Source: Marvinbryantia formatexigens DSM 14469
Lineage (GTDB): Bacteria; Bacillota; Clostridia; Lachnospirales; Lachnospiraceae
DNA: 64,000 nt
Assembly (NCBI RefSeq): GCF_025148285.1
Contig: NZ_CP102268.1
Span: forward strand, 4,371,501-4,435,500
Reading direction: 5' to 3'
The notes under the pieces were generated by a model. It was given only the letters and a program-made list of their open reading frames with translations. It had not been told where the DNA came from and did no database searches. Both the position numbers and the translations under genes were made by a program. Positions 51,145-61,260 of this stretch are shown in pieces. The number at the start of each line of letters is the position of its first letter. The first letter of the stretch is position 1.

Positions 51145-52401
51145 TTATTCCGTCTCCTCGCTGCTCTCTGTCTGGTTCTGGTTTTGCGCCAGCGTGATAT
51201 CCGTAGTTATCATCTTTCCGTTTCGCTCTACAGACACGCTGACGGTCTCACCCGGCTCATATTTTGCAAGGACGTTGGAGAGCTGCTTTACCGTTTTGAT
51301 TACCGTGTCCTCCACGCTGATAATACGGTCGCCCGCCTCCAGCAGACCGTCGGACGCGCCGCCTTCCTCCACAGACCGCACGTAAAGTCCGGCTTCCACA
51401 CCGGCAAGCTGCGCCTGCTCACTGCCGATTTCGGATACAGTAATGTTCATAACAGCGTCATTCTCGCTCTCTGTCAGTGTATCTCCGGTATAATATCCGT
51501 CGTTAATCAGCCCGGTGGCGATTTCCTGCGCTGTGTTAATCGGGATGGCAAAACCGATGCCCTCCTGGCTGTCGCCGGAACCCTTTGCGTTGACAATGCC
51601 AATCAGCTCGCCGCTGCTGTTAAAGAGCCCGCCGCCTGAATTTCCGGGGCTGACCGCCGTGCTTGTCTGGAGCACATCCAGCGAAACAGCATTTCTCACA
51701 GAGCCAAATCCGTAGCTCTGACTGCTGCTGTCCAGAGCTACCGTGATGGTACGCTCTGTTGCGCTGATAATACCGTCCGTAATGCTGCCGCCAAGCGTTC
51801 CGCCCGGATTTCCGACTGCATATACCGTCTCCGCCAGCTTCACCTGGTCGCTGTCCCCCAGCGTAGCCGCCTGCAGCCCCTGCGCATCAATTTTAATGAC
51901 GGCAATGTCGCCCGTCTCATAGCTTCCCACGAGCTGCGCCTGATATTCGTTGCCCTCGTAGTCCGTCACCGCGATGGAATCCGCGCCGGAGACAACATGT
52001 GCGCAGGTGAGGATATAGCCATCCTCACTGATGATGACGCCGCTTCCCGCGCCGCTGGATACCTGCGCGCCGTACCAGAACTGATTGTACTGAATCTGCT
52101 CGGTCGCGATGGAAACGACCGTCGGGCTGATAGCCGCCGCAACGTCCGTCGCGGACATCTCTTCCCCGTCGCTGCTTCCGGTGCCGGAGCTGCCTGTCAC
52201 CTTCTGGATGACCACCTTCCCGGCGTTCTGGCTGGCTGCCCAGGAGCCCGCATAACCGCATGCCAGCGCAATCAGCGCCGCGGCAGCCAGGATTCCCACC
52301 GTCTGCGAATGCTTTCCGTGCCCGTTTGTTTTCCTGTTTTCCGGTTCTTCATACTGCGGAACCTGCTGCGGTTCCCTGTTCTCATAATAATTATTCTCCA
52401 T
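51145..52401 (-). CDS. htrA: HtrA/DegP-like serine protease with PDZ domain
   Basis: 418 residues: a polar N-terminus, one membrane anchor (VGILAAAALIALACGYAGSW), a trypsin-like domain with the triad His in TCAHVV, Asp in TGDIAVIKI and Ser in SPGNSGGGLF, and a C-terminal PDZ domain (AGLYVRSVEEGGASDGLLEAGDRIISV). It degrades or refolds misfolded envelope proteins on the outer face of the membrane. Its start overlaps the ftsH stop by 11 nt, so the two proteases are coexpressed. Confidence 0.94.
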   Translation of the reverse strand: MENNYYENREPQQVPQYEEPENRKTNGHGKHSQTVGILAAAALIALACGYAGSWAASQNAGKVVIQKVTGSSGTGSSDGEEMSATDVAAAISPTVVSIATEQIQYNQFWYGAQVSSGAGSGVIISEDGYILTCAHVVSGADSIAVTDYEGNEYQAQLVGSYETGDIAVIKIDAQGLQAATLGDSDQVKLAETVYAVGNPGGTLGGSITDGIISATERTITVALDSSSQSYGFGSVRNAVSLDVLQTSTAVSPGNSGGGLFNSSGELIGIVNAKGSGDSQEGIGFAIPINTAQEIATGLINDGYYTGDTLTESENDAVMNITVSEIGSEQAQLAGVEAGLYVRSVEEGGASDGLLEAGDRIISVEDTVIKTVKQLSNVLAKYEPGETVSVSVERNGKMITTDITLAQNQNQTESSEETE

Positions 52402-54271
52402 TTTCTGTTCTCCCTTCCAGCATTTTCATAAATAATTCTCCGCTTATCGTTTCTTCGCGGTACAGATATTCCGCAAGCTCATGCAGCTTCTGTATATTCT
52501 CCTGAAGAATCTCCTTTGCACGCTCCTGCCTGCTCTTTACCAGCGCAATCACCTGCCGGTCTATTTCCTCCGCCAGCGCGTCGGAGCAGTTCAGCGAGGT
52601 ATCCCCGCCAAGGTATACGTTTTCCACCCGCTCCATTGCCACCATTCCGAAATCCTCCGACATGCCGTATCTGGAAATCATTGCTCTCGCCAGCTTTGTC
52701 GCCTGCTCGATGTCGTTGGCGGCGCCGGTGGTAATTTCTTTAAACACCAGCTCCTCTGCCGCCCTGCCGCCTGCAAGCACGGAAATCTTCTCCAGGAGCT
52801 CCTGTTTGCCCATCAGATAATGCTCCTTCTCCTCCGTCTGCATGGTGAAGCCCAGCGCGCCGGAGGTACGCGGAATAATCGTAATCTTTGTAACCGGAGC
52901 CGACTGACTCTGCTTCGCCGCCACGATGGCGTGACCGATTTCGTGGTACGCGACAATCATTTTTTCCTTCTCGGAAAGAATGCCGTTTTTCTTTTTGTAC
53001 CCGACCAGAACCGTCTCGATGCTTTCCTCCATGTCCTCCTGCGTCACATACTCCCTTCCCTCGCGGACGGCGCGCAGAGCCGCCTCATTAATCATATTGG
53101 CAAGGTCCGCGCCGGAAGCTCCGGAGGCGGCTTTGGCAATCTCCTTTAAATTGACATCAGAGCCCATCCGCACCTTTTTCGCATGGACACGGAGGATTTC
53201 CTCCCTGCCGATGTAATCCGGCAGCTCCACCGGAATCCTCCGATCGAATCTTCCGGGACGGAGCAGCGCCGGGTCAAGGCTGTCCGGACGGTTGCAGGCG
53301 CCCAGGATTACCACGCCTTTGGAAGCATCAAAACCATCCATTTCCGTTAAGAGCTGATTAAGCGTCTGCTCGCGCTCATCATTTCCGGAATAACCCTGGG
53401 CGTCTCTTTTCTTTCCTACGGTATCTATCTCATCGATAAAGACGATACAGGGCGCCCGTTCCCCTGCCTGTTTGAACAGATCGCGCACCTTGGCGGCGCC
53501 CATTCCGGCAAACAGCTCGACAAATTCCGAACCGGATATCGAGAAAAACGGCACACGCGCCTCGCCCGCCACCGCCTTTGCCAGCAGGGTTTTTCCGGTA
53601 CCCGGCGGTCCTACAAGCAGCGCACCCTTCGGCATCTTCGCACCGATTTTCTGGTACTTCTCCGGATTATGCAGATAGTTTACAATCTCCATCAGCGCCT
53701 CCTTCGCCTCGTCCTCGCCTGCTACTTCCGCAAACGATACGCCGTCCGTGGACTGCACATACACCTTGGCGTTTGACTTTCCAAAGCTCATAAAGCTGTT
53801 TCCGTTTCCCATTTTCTTCAGAAAATAGCGTATCAGAAGGAAATACAGCAGCACCGGCAGCCCCACGCTTAAAACCAGACTTAGAATTGTGCTGAAGACC
53901 CCGCCGCTCTCCTGGTTTACCTGCGAGAATACTGCGCCCGATTCATACAGACGGTCCACCAGCTTCGGGTCCGACATCCGCTCGGTGTAGTAATATTTCT
54001 CCTGCCTGTTCTGGAAAACGCCGCCGAAAAGGCTTTCCGGAAAGACCATGCCGGAGCTGTCCTCCTTCAGTGTATAGTAAATCCGGGTGCTCTCCACCTG
54101 CACGCGGTCAATATTCTCATTTTCCAGCTCCTCCAGGAATGTGTCGTAGGTCACTTCCTCTGCGCCCGTATCCGACATCAGCATTCTGGCGACCACCGTA
54201 TTCAGCAGAATAAGTACCACCAGCACCACCGTACAGATAATCAGAATTTTTTTCTTTTTTTCCTTATCCAT
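52391..54271 (-). CDS. ftsH: ATP-dependent zinc metalloprotease FtsH
   Basis: 626 residues with two membrane helices (about 8-26 and 113-135), an AAA domain with Walker A GPPGTGKT (about 219-226), Walker [13 protein letters not shown] arginines, and a zinc protease domain with HEIGH (HExxH). FtsH removes damaged membrane proteins. The downstream gene is the HtrA-like protease, making a membrane protein quality-control pair. Confidence 0.97.
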   Translation of the reverse strand: MDKEKKKKILIICTVVLVVLILLNTVVARMLMSDTGAEEVTYDTFLEELENENIDRVQVESTRIYYTLKEDSSGMVFPESLFGGVFQNRQEKYYYTERMSDPKLVDRLYESGAVFSQVNQESGGVFSTILSLVLSVGLPVLLYFLLIRYFLKKMGNGNSFMSFGKSNAKVYVQSTDGVSFAEVAGEDEAKEALMEIVNYLHNPEKYQKIGAKMPKGALLVGPPGTGKTLLAKAVAGEARVPFFSISGSEFVELFAGMGAAKVRDLFKQAGERAPCIVFIDEIDTVGKKRDAQGYSGNDEREQTLNQLLTEMDGFDASKGVVILGACNRPDSLDPALLRPGRFDRRIPVELPDYIGREEILRVHAKKVRMGSDVNLKEIAKAASGASGADLANMINEAALRAVREGREYVTQEDMEESIETVLVGYKKKNGILSEKEKMIVAYHEIGHAIVAAKQSQSAPVTKITIIPRTSGALGFTMQTEEKEHYLMGKQELLEKISVLAGGRAAEELVFKEITTGAANDIEQATKLARAMISRYGMSEDFGMVAMERVENVYLGGDTSLNCSDALAEEIDRQVIALVKSRQERAKEILQENIQKLHELAEYLYREETISGELFMKMLEGRTENGE

Positions 54272-54454
54272 TGGCTTCTTCTCCTTTCCTCCCTCTGTTT
54301 TCTGAAATTCTATCAGACATTATCGCTGGAAAATGTGTTCACTCTGTCATGAGGAAATAACTTTTCTGTGAACAAACCTTAACGGAAGATAAACTCTGCT
54401 AAACCGGAGGATTTATGCCACAGGAAGCTGCAAAGTAACTGTCTGCGGCGCAGG

Positions 54455-54490
54455 AAAAAACCGACGGAAGAAAAATCTCCTCCCGCCGGC
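54455..54490 (-). terminator. Intrinsic terminator of the Gld-like ABC operon
   Basis: On the minus strand CCGGCGGGAGGAGA and TCTTCCGTCGG form a stem with a T-rich loop, then TTTTTT. The rest of the 54272-54524 gap shows no clear signal. Confidence 0.7.
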
Positions 54491-54524
54491 TTCTTGTCCG
54501 CGCTATATCCCCATCGGTTTTCTG

Positions 54525-55718
54525 TTATTCGTCTGTTTCGTTCTCCGTCTCCCCGGCATCCGCAGTCTCATCATCCGTTTCCCCGACGTCCGCAGCTTCG
54601 CTTTCTGCTTCCGATTTTTCTTCAGAATCGTCGTCTGCAGCTTCACTTTCTGTTTCCGTCTCTGCTTCAGAAGCGTCCTCTGCGGTTTTGCTCTCCGCTT
54701 CCGTCTCTGCTTCAGAAGCGTCCTCTGCGGTTTCGCTCTCCGCATCCGTCTCCGTCTGCACAATCTTTTCAGCCGTATATTCCAGGAATGGTTCTACCAT
54801 GCCGGGTGCAATGGTGTGTACCTGGGTGGAGCCGGAGAGCTGCGTGTAATAATTGCCCTCGCTGTCCGTACTGCCGATTTTGATGGTTTTGCTCTTGGCG
54901 GAATCATCCTCCTCATAGGTAATCGTCAGCGTGGCGAACGGCTCCTCCAGCCCGTACTGCGCCAGATCTTCGCCCTCGCAGTCATGCTCCAGATAATCCA
55001 CATAATATACGCCGGAAATCTGCGCCACCAGCTCCGAGGTAATATCTGTATTCGCACTGTCCTTCACACCGTCTCCCTCTGCCATCCAGGTATCCTCCTC
55101 TTTATAAATCATGTAGGATGTATCCTCACTGTTAAAGGTAATACCGGTAATGTTATCCTGCGTGATTGGCGGAAGCTCCTCGCTGACGGCGTAATCATAC
55201 AGACCGTCATAAATTGCTGTCCGCACATCGGAGCTGACCGTATAAACGGTGGTGTCCGAATCTGCCAGCATCAGATAATCGTTGCCGGTGCTCTCATTAT
55301 TATCACCGATGGTCAGCACCTGCTCCGTGCCATCCTCCATATCCAGCGTGATTACATTCTGCGGGTCCTCCATGCCGTACTCCGCGGTATCCTCCACATC
55401 GGTCAGCGTGCGCAGGGCTTTCAGCGGCGTGACCGCCGCAAAAAGCTCCTCCAGGACCTCCTCATCCACGGGAAAGGTTTCATCCCCCGCAAGCTGCCAG
55501 GAGCCGCTCTCCTTCTCAAAGGTGTACTGGTCGTCACCGATAAAGAACGATATCGCCGTCAGACTGTCCGTATCCGTCTCCCAGATCACCTCTCCCTCCG
55601 CCTGCAGCGCTTCCTCTTCCTCCGCCTGCTCATTATGCTCCTTCAGTGCCATATATCCGCCCACCAGAGCGGCGAGCGCCAGCACTGTGACGCTCATGGT
55701 AATTGTTTTTCTTTTCAT
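54525..55718 (-). CDS. DUF4340 domain protein with acidic tail
   Basis: 397 residues: a membrane anchor (about 8-24), DUF4340-type extracytoplasmic modules, and a highly acidic C-terminal tail from about residue 320 built from repeated Glu/Asp/Ala/Thr units (TETDAESETAEDASEAE-like). DUF4340 proteins occur with GldG-type ABC systems. It follows the GldG-like gene by 29 nt and closes the operon. The acidic repeats on the outside of the membrane have no known role. Confidence 0.85.
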   Translation of the reverse strand: MKRKTITMSVTVLALAALVGGYMALKEHNEQAEEEEALQAEGEVIWETDTDSLTAISFFIGDDQYTFEKESGSWQLAGDETFPVDEEVLEELFAAVTPLKALRTLTDVEDTAEYGMEDPQNVITLDMEDGTEQVLTIGDNNESTGNDYLMLADSDTTVYTVSSDVRTAIYDGLYDYAVSEELPPITQDNITGITFNSEDTSYMIYKEEDTWMAEGDGVKDSANTDITSELVAQISGVYYVDYLEHDCEGEDLAQYGLEEPFATLTITYEEDDSAKSKTIKIGSTDSEGNYYTQLSGSTQVHTIAPGMVEPFLEYTAEKIVQTETDAESETAEDASEAETEAESKTAEDASEAETETESEAADDDSEEKSEAESEAADVGETDDETADAGETENETDE

Positions 55719-55747
55719 TCCGTGCTCCTTTCTGCCACAGTGTATGG

Positions 55748-57424
55748 CTACTGCCGTCTCCGTCTCAGCCAGGTGTACAGACCCGCTATCAGAAATCCGC
55801 CCGGAATCACACCGATTACCAGAATGCTCCAGAAGCTTGCGCTTGCCGCCGGGACCGTCAGATACTCTGTGGACATACTCTTCGCCGGAATGGATACCGT
55901 CGTCTCATTTCCGCAGAGCCAGCTTATGGTATTGACAAACAGACGGTAATTTCCGCCGGACACCATCTGATTTGCCGACTCATCCAGAAGCGAGGAGGAC
56001 GTAAAGACTGCAATGCGCGTCTCGGCGGTTTCCGTATCGTCCTCCGCATCCTCATCCTCCGCGCCGCTTTCTGTATCCGTCTCAGAATCCGTATCCGCAC
56101 TGGATTCTGCGTCCGCATCGTCAGACGCCGTGTCCGTCCCGGATTCTGCATCCGTCCCGGAATCCGCATCTGTATCCGCTTCCTCCTCTTCGATTTCCAG
56201 CCCATCCAGCACGGTATCCAGGCTCACATCCTCCGATACTTCCGCCGTCTCCGCCAGAAGCTCCTCTGTCAGTTCTACCGTTTCCGTCGCCAGCGCTCCG
56301 ATGGAAAACGGTCCGTCGATGTCGCCGTCCTCCTGCGCATAGGTTTTCATGTTCTCCACATCTGTTTTCGAATACGAGTTATCCGAGGTAGTCAGCACGC
56401 TGGTGACGGTAAGTCCGTCCCGCGTATTCTCCGAGAGCTGCAGTCCCTGCGCTGCTGCCACCAGCACGTAACTTCCGCCGCCGGTCAGATCCTCCGATAC
56501 CTCCGTGCTTTCAATCGTCGGCAGCAGATAATACGGCACCTGGACGTAATGACCGTTATCGCTCTCCAGCACCACGCCCTCCGCTTTCTCCATTCCGTAA
56601 TACTCCAGCACCGATTCCAGATTCGGCATCTCCTCGGTGCTGTAATCCGTCACAATGACCGCACGTCCGCCCGTTCTCAGATAATTCAGAAGCTTCTGCG
56701 CCTCCGCATCCGTCAGATCCTGCTGCGGCGACAGAATCATAACCGCGTCAGCGTCCTCCGGAACACGCTCCTCCGATATCAGATTCAGCTCCTCCGTCTG
56801 CACATTCTCCTTCTCAATCGAGCTTTGCAGAGACGTGCCCACGGTCGCCTCATTATGCCCTGTCAGCGTATAAATCTTCGGCAGGCTACCCGAAGAGAGC
56901 GCCGCGATGGCGCTGGTAATCTGCCCCTCCGCGTCAAATCCGGTAGTCTCGTAGGAATAATAATTATAGTTAAATTCCGACTCGTACATATCCTCATAAT
57001 TAATAATTCTGCTCTGCCCGCCGCATTCTATGATGACGCTGTTCTCCGTCAGTGATTCGTCGGTGTACTGCGAGGTGAACTTCGGATAGCGCACCGGGTC
57101 CTTCTCCACCACCTTAATGTGTCCGGAAGCGCCCTCGTAGCGCTCCAGCAGGCGGGAAACGTTCGTATCGCGGTTCTCATCCTGCACCACATAATAAATT
57201 GTGATGTCTTCCGTGAGAGAATCCAGCAGCTCCTCGCTCTGCTCCGTGAGCACAGAGAGCTGCGCGCTCGTCAGATCTATCTGCGTATATTTTGACGGGA
57301 GCTCCGAGACAATCAGATTCACGACCACCGCCGCTGCGACGACGATTGCTGTGAGCATCAGACTGTAAGAGCCATGCTTTGTCTGACGTCTCCCTTTTTC
57401 CAGTTTGATTGATTTGATTTTCAT
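55748..57424 (-). CDS. GldG-like ABC accessory protein
   Basis: 558 residues with an N-terminal helix (SYSLMLTAIVVAAAVVVNLIV), a large extracytoplasmic domain containing the GldG/ABC_transp_aux-type ILSPQQDLTDAEAQKLLNYLRTGGRAVIVTDY segment, an acidic low-complexity insert of Asp/Glu/Ser/Thr (about 400-460), and a C-terminal helix (FWSILVIGVIPGGFLIAGLYTW) followed by basic residues. Such proteins work with GldF permeases and GldA ATPases in unusual ABC systems. Confidence 0.87.
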   Translation of the reverse strand: MKIKSIKLEKGRRQTKHGSYSLMLTAIVVAAAVVVNLIVSELPSKYTQIDLTSAQLSVLTEQSEELLDSLTEDITIYYVVQDENRDTNVSRLLERYEGASGHIKVVEKDPVRYPKFTSQYTDESLTENSVIIECGGQSRIINYEDMYESEFNYNYYSYETTGFDAEGQITSAIAALSSGSLPKIYTLTGHNEATVGTSLQSSIEKENVQTEELNLISEERVPEDADAVMILSPQQDLTDAEAQKLLNYLRTGGRAVIVTDYSTEEMPNLESVLEYYGMEKAEGVVLESDNGHYVQVPYYLLPTIESTEVSEDLTGGGSYVLVAAAQGLQLSENTRDGLTVTSVLTTSDNSYSKTDVENMKTYAQEDGDIDGPFSIGALATETVELTEELLAETAEVSEDVSLDTVLDGLEIEEEEADTDADSGTDAESGTDTASDDADAESSADTDSETDTESGAEDEDAEDDTETAETRIAVFTSSSLLDESANQMVSGGNYRLFVNTISWLCGNETTVSIPAKSMSTEYLTVPAASASFWSILVIGVIPGGFLIAGLYTWLRRRRQ

Positions 57425-57436
57425 AAACTGCCCCTC

Positions 57437-58300
57437 CTAGCTCCAGCGTCTCTTCTGAATCGACTCCACCGTCAGAAACAGAAATACACCGATAATCGAT
57501 AAATAGTAAACCACTCCCGTTATATCAAAAATGCCGCTGGCAAATTCGGAAAAATGTCCGGAAATATCAAACACGCCGAGGATATCCTGGATAATGCCCT
57601 CAAATGCGGTAGAATTTACCATGTACAGCACCACCAGCACCGCCTCGCCCGCAATCAGAAAGATGCCCGCAATCACCCTGTTTTTCGTCCAGTACTGAAT
57701 CAGAAAAGCGGCTCCCAGCACCAGCGCCGCCAGAAAGAGCAGAGATGCCGACGCCGTTTCCGGGAAGAAACCGGCAATACCGTCCATCAGATAGCAGACA
57801 AACAGCGCCAGGAAGGTCAGCACCGCCGCGATGACCTGACTCTCCGTCACGGAGGAAATATACAGACCGATTGCCAGAAAGCTGCAGCCCATCAGCCAGA
57901 AGCCAAAGAGCGCCGCATATGTCTCCCCGTATGGAATACTGCCAAACTGCGTCAGAATCAGCGGATAAAGCGCCAGCACCAGCACCACGATCAGGAAAAT
58001 AAACACCAGCGCCAGATATTTTCCAACCACGATTTCCGTCACGGAAACCGGCGACGTCAGCAGAAGCTGGTCCGTCTTCTGTTTGCGCTCCTCCGCCAGA
58101 ATACGCATGGTCAGAATCGGCACCGCAATCAGAAACACCACCAGTACCGCATTCAGTGTATAGGCAAATTTCGGATAAGCGCCGTTTAAATGATACGCCG
58201 TAAAATAAATACCGCTCACCACCAGCATAAAGGCAATAAACACATAGCCGGTCATCGTGGTCATATAGCCCTTTATTTCCTTTTTTAATATCGCAATCAT
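57437..58300 (-). CDS. GldF-like ABC permease
   Basis: 287 residues, about six membrane segments (TGYVFIAFMLVVSGIYFTAY, LNAVLVVFLIAVPILTMRIL, YLALVFIFLIVVLVLALYP, FLAIGLYISSVTE, VLTFLALFVCYLMDGI, VVYYLSIIGVFLFLTVES). The RILAEERKQKTDQLLLTSPVSVTEIVVGKYLA loop is the GldF hallmark. It overlaps the ATPase stop by 4 nt (ATGA). Confidence 0.88.
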   Translation of the reverse strand: MIAILKKEIKGYMTTMTGYVFIAFMLVVSGIYFTAYHLNGAYPKFAYTLNAVLVVFLIAVPILTMRILAEERKQKTDQLLLTSPVSVTEIVVGKYLALVFIFLIVVLVLALYPLILTQFGSIPYGETYAALFGFWLMGCSFLAIGLYISSVTESQVIAAVLTFLALFVCYLMDGIAGFFPETASASLLFLAALVLGAAFLIQYWTKNRVIAGIFLIAGEAVLVVLYMVNSTAFEGIIQDILGVFDISGHFSEFASGIFDITGVVYYLSIIGVFLFLTVESIQKRRWS

Positions 58301-59307
58301 TCTTTCTTCGCTCCCTTCCCGGCAAACAGCCGCTTCTTCTTCGGCGTCTCCTCTTTCTGCTGAACGCCCGCCGCCGGATTATCCGTCAGCTCCAGGAAGA
58401 CATCCTCCAGGGAAATGCGCGTCTGCTGCATACGCAGCACCGGCATTTTCTGCTCCGCAAAAAGGTAGAAAAGCTTTCTGCGCAGGTCGGTGCCGCCCGC
58501 TGTTTTTACGGTAATATCGCAGGCGTCCTCCTCATCCGACGGCTTTACCTCGCAGGAATGAATCCCCTCAATCCCGCCAAGTGCTCTGCGGATATCCGTT
58601 TCCTTCGCCTCCACCGTCAGCTCCAGCGCCTCGGAGCCCTTCATCAGATGCACAAGATTGTCCGGCGTATCGCTCGCCACCAGATTTCCGTGCGAAATAA
58701 TCATAATATGGTCGCAGATTGCACTGATTTCTGAAAGAATATGGGAGCTTAAAATAACTGTATGTTTTTTTCCAAGACCGCGGATCAACTCGCGTATCTC
58801 AATAATCTGCTTCGGGTCCAGTCCCACCATCGGCTCATCCAGAATGATGATCTCCGGATAGCCGAGCAGCGCCTGCGCCAGCCCGGTTCTCTGCCGGTAG
58901 CCCTTGGAGAGATTCCGTATCAGGCGTCTTTTCATCGTCGTGATGTCCGTCATTTCCATGACATCGTAAATCATTTCCTCCTGCTCCTTTTTCGGAATCT
59001 TCTTCAGTCCCGCCGCAAAGCTTAAATATTCCTCCACCGTCATTTCCGGATAAACCGGCGGAATCTCCGGCAGATATCCAATGCATTTGCGCGCCGCCTC
59101 CGGCTCGTCGAGAATATTGTGCCCGTTTATCAGCACCTCGCCTGTGCTGGGCGCGATATAGCCGGTCAGAATATTCATCGTCGTGGATTTGCCCGCGCCG
59201 TTCGGTCCGAGAAAGCCGTAAATCTGCCCCTGCTCCACCGTGAAGGACAGATTATCCACCGCCTTCGCAATCCCGTACTGCTTTGTTAAATTCTTCACCT
59301 CAATCAA
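58297..59307 (-). CDS. GldA-like ABC ATP-binding protein
   Basis: 336 residues: Walker A LGPNGAGKSTTM, signature LSKGYRQRTGLAQ, Walker B IIILDEPMVGLD, H-loop LSSHILSEI. The C-terminal part after about 230 is the extra domain seen in this branch. The start is probably TTG at 59307, 8 nt after GGAGG; ATG 59322 overlaps that site and has none of its own. It is the first gene of the four-gene operon, divergent from the second two-component system. Confidence 0.9.
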   Translation of the reverse strand: MIEVKNLTKQYGIAKAVDNLSFTVEQGQIYGFLGPNGAGKSTTMNILTGYIAPSTGEVLINGHNILDEPEAARKCIGYLPEIPPVYPEMTVEEYLSFAAGLKKIPKKEQEEMIYDVMEMTDITTMKRRLIRNLSKGYRQRTGLAQALLGYPEIIILDEPMVGLDPKQIIEIRELIRGLGKKHTVILSSHILSEISAICDHIMIISHGNLVASDTPDNLVHLMKGSEALELTVEAKETDIRRALGGIEGIHSCEVKPSDEEDACDITVKTAGGTDLRRKLFYLFAEQKMPVLRMQQTRISLEDVFLELTDNPAAGVQQKEETPKKKRLFAGKGAKKE

Positions 59308-59374
59308 AGCAAAAACCTCCATCCATAAATTTGCGCGCGCCGGTTTCCCGCCGTACCCGCGCATTCCGGTTTCT

Positions 59375-59409
59375 ATCCTAGCCGCTTTTCCTAAACTGAA
59401 TTTAAACTG
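59375..59409 (-). promoter_or_regulatory. Gld-like operon promoter with response-regulator repeats
   Basis: On the minus strand AGTTTA repeats at 59408-59403 and 59397-59392 are 11 bp apart, and TAGGAT (59380-59375) lies 11 nt further. The repeats overlap the place of the -35. Confidence 0.6.
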
Positions 59410-59449
59410 GACCGATATGATTTTGAAAATTGTGTGAAACTTCTCAAAA

Positions 59450-59491
59450 GTTAAACTTCGGTTTAGATTTTCATGTTAGACTGTGAATAAT
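59450..59491 (+). promoter_or_regulatory. Two-component system promoter with response-regulator repeats
   Basis: GTTAAAC (59450-59456) and GTTTAGA (59461-59467) are 11 bp apart; TTAGAT (59463-59468) and AATAAT (59486-59491) give a 17-nt spaced -35/-10. The consensus is close to that of the divergent Gld promoter. Confidence 0.6.
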
Positions 59492-59512
59492 AATTGAAAA
59501 TGAGGTGATACG

Positions 59513-60196
59513 ATGTTTCAGATACTGGTAGTAGATGACGATAAAAATATCCGCCGTTTTTTGTGCGCCGTGCTCTCCAACGCAGGCTATCGTCCCATCG
59601 GGGCTGCCTGCGCGGAGGACGCTCTGAAGATCATGGAAGAAAAAAGAATCGATCTGATTGTGCTGGATGTTATGATGCCCGGCATGGATGGCTACGCATT
59701 TACAAAGCTGCTGCGCGACTGCCGAAACGACCTTCCTGTCCTGATGCTCACGGCAAAGCAGCTCCCGGAGGACTTGAAGCAGGGCTTTCTTGCCGGAACG
59801 GATGATTATATGACAAAACCGGTCAATGAGGAGGAGCTGCTGCTGCGCATCGGGGCGCTGCTGCGCCGTGCGCGGATTGCCTCCGACCGTCAGCTTACCG
59901 TCGGTTCGACAACGCTCAATTTTGATTCTCTCACTGTATCGTGCCGGGGAGAGACGCAGCTTCTGCCGCAGAAAGAGTTCTTTCTATTATATAAGCTTTT
60001 ATCGTTCCCGAACCATATTTTTACGCGCCTGCAGTTAATGGAAGAAATCTGGGGTCCATGTACGCAGTCCACCGACGCCACCATCAGCGTCCACATCAAC
60101 CGGCTGCGCAAGCGGTTTGAAAATTCCCCGGATTTTTCCATTATCACCATCCGCGGGCTCGGATACAAAGCACAGCTAAAGGAGGGCACCCCATGA
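59513..60196 (+). CDS. OmpR-family response regulator
   Basis: 227 residues: receiver domain with DDD acidic pocket, phosphorylated Asp in IVLDVMMPGMDG (about 53), Thr in MLTAKQ and Lys in YMTKPVN; winged helix with TISVHINRLRKRF and the ending IRGLGYKAQ. GAGG precedes the ATG. It probably controls the divergent ABC operon as well as itself through the 11-bp-spaced repeats between them. Confidence 0.94.
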   Translation: MFQILVVDDDKNIRRFLCAVLSNAGYRPIGAACAEDALKIMEEKRIDLIVLDVMMPGMDGYAFTKLLRDCRNDLPVLMLTAKQLPEDLKQGFLAGTDDYMTKPVNEEELLLRIGALLRRARIASDRQLTVGSTTLNFDSLTVSCRGETQLLPQKEFFLLYKLLSFPNHIFTRLQLMEEIWGPCTQSTDATISVHINRLRKRFENSPDFSIITIRGLGYKAQLKEGTP

Positions 60197-61245
60197 AAAA
60201 GAAACCCGGCTTTATGACGAGCATGACGCTGATTACCACCGTCATTGTCTTTCTGCTGCTTACCGTTACCATGTTTCTCAGCAATATCATTACCTTTTTT
60301 CTCATCCGCAAAGGATGGCTTCCCTTCCATCCCAGCGAGCCGCCCGTCCCGATGCTGCTGCAGAATGCTTTTATCAGCATCGTGGTCGGCACCGTGCTGA
60401 CGTTTTTTGTCGTACATCTTCCCCTGCGTCCCATCCAGACGCTCATCCAGGCGATCCATGAGGTGGCGCGGGGCAATTTCCAGACAAAAATATATATCGA
60501 GCATCCAAGGGAATTCCGCGAGCTGTCGAAATCCTTTAATCAGATGACGGACGAGCTCTCCGGCATCGAAATGCTGCGCTCTGATTTTATTAATAATTTT
60601 TCCCATGAATTTAAGTCCCCGATCGTCTCTATCTCCGGCTTTGCCCGGCTTATGAAAAGCGGCAATCTGACGGAGGAAGAGCAGCAGGAATACCTTGATA
60701 TTATTATTTCGGAATCCGCGCGCCTCTCCGAGCTGTCCACGAATGTGCTGAATCTTTCCAAGGTGGAAAGCATGACGCTGCTCACTGATTTCACCTGCTA
60801 CAATCTCAGCGAGCAGATCCGCCAGTGCGTGGTGATGCTGGAGGCAAAATGGACGCAGAAAAATATTACTTTCCAGCTTGATATGGAGGAATTGATTCTG
60901 ATGGGAAATGAAGCCCTGCTCACTCAGGTGTGGACAAATCTGATTGACAACGCTATTAAATTTTCCCCGGAGGGCAGCACTATCGCTATCGCGCTTACAA
61001 AGGACGATACCGCCGCACATGTCTCTATCCGCGATGAGGGTATCGGGATTGAACCGGAAAAGCAGAAATATATTTTTGATAAATTTTACCAGGCGGATAC
61101 CTCGCACTCTGTTGCTGGAAACGGACTGGGGCTTTCCCTGGTCAGCCGGATTCTGAAGCTCCATCACGGAAGCGTTTCCGTGGACAGCGCCCCCGGCAGA
61201 GGCAGTATCTTTGTGGTGTCGCTGCCGCTCTCGCAGCTTTCATAA
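60193..61245 (+). CDS. Sensor histidine kinase
   Basis: 350 residues, two membrane helices (about 13-36 and 55-75) with only about 18 residues outside, then HAMP, the H-box FSHEFKSPIVSISGFARLM, N box NLIDNAIKFSPEG, DEGIGIEPEKQKYIFDKF and GNGLGLSLV. The very short outside loop suggests sensing within the membrane or through a partner such as the neighbouring ABC transporter. It overlaps the response regulator by 4 nt. Confidence 0.95.
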   Translation: MKKKPGFMTSMTLITTVIVFLLLTVTMFLSNIITFFLIRKGWLPFHPSEPPVPMLLQNAFISIVVGTVLTFFVVHLPLRPIQTLIQAIHEVARGNFQTKIYIEHPREFRELSKSFNQMTDELSGIEMLRSDFINNFSHEFKSPIVSISGFARLMKSGNLTEEEQQEYLDIIISESARLSELSTNVLNLSKVESMTLLTDFTCYNLSEQIRQCVVMLEAKWTQKNITFQLDMEELILMGNEALLTQVWTNLIDNAIKFSPEGSTIAIALTKDDTAAHVSIRDEGIGIEPEKQKYIFDKFYQADTSHSVAGNGLGLSLVSRILKLHHGSVSVDSAPGRGSIFVVSLPLSQLS

Positions 61246-61260
61246 GGCGGGCGGCGGTTT

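Noticed and set aside
59890-61167. 425-codon minus-strand frame
   Set aside because: Shadow of the response regulator and histidine kinase genes on the + strand, both with intact motifs.
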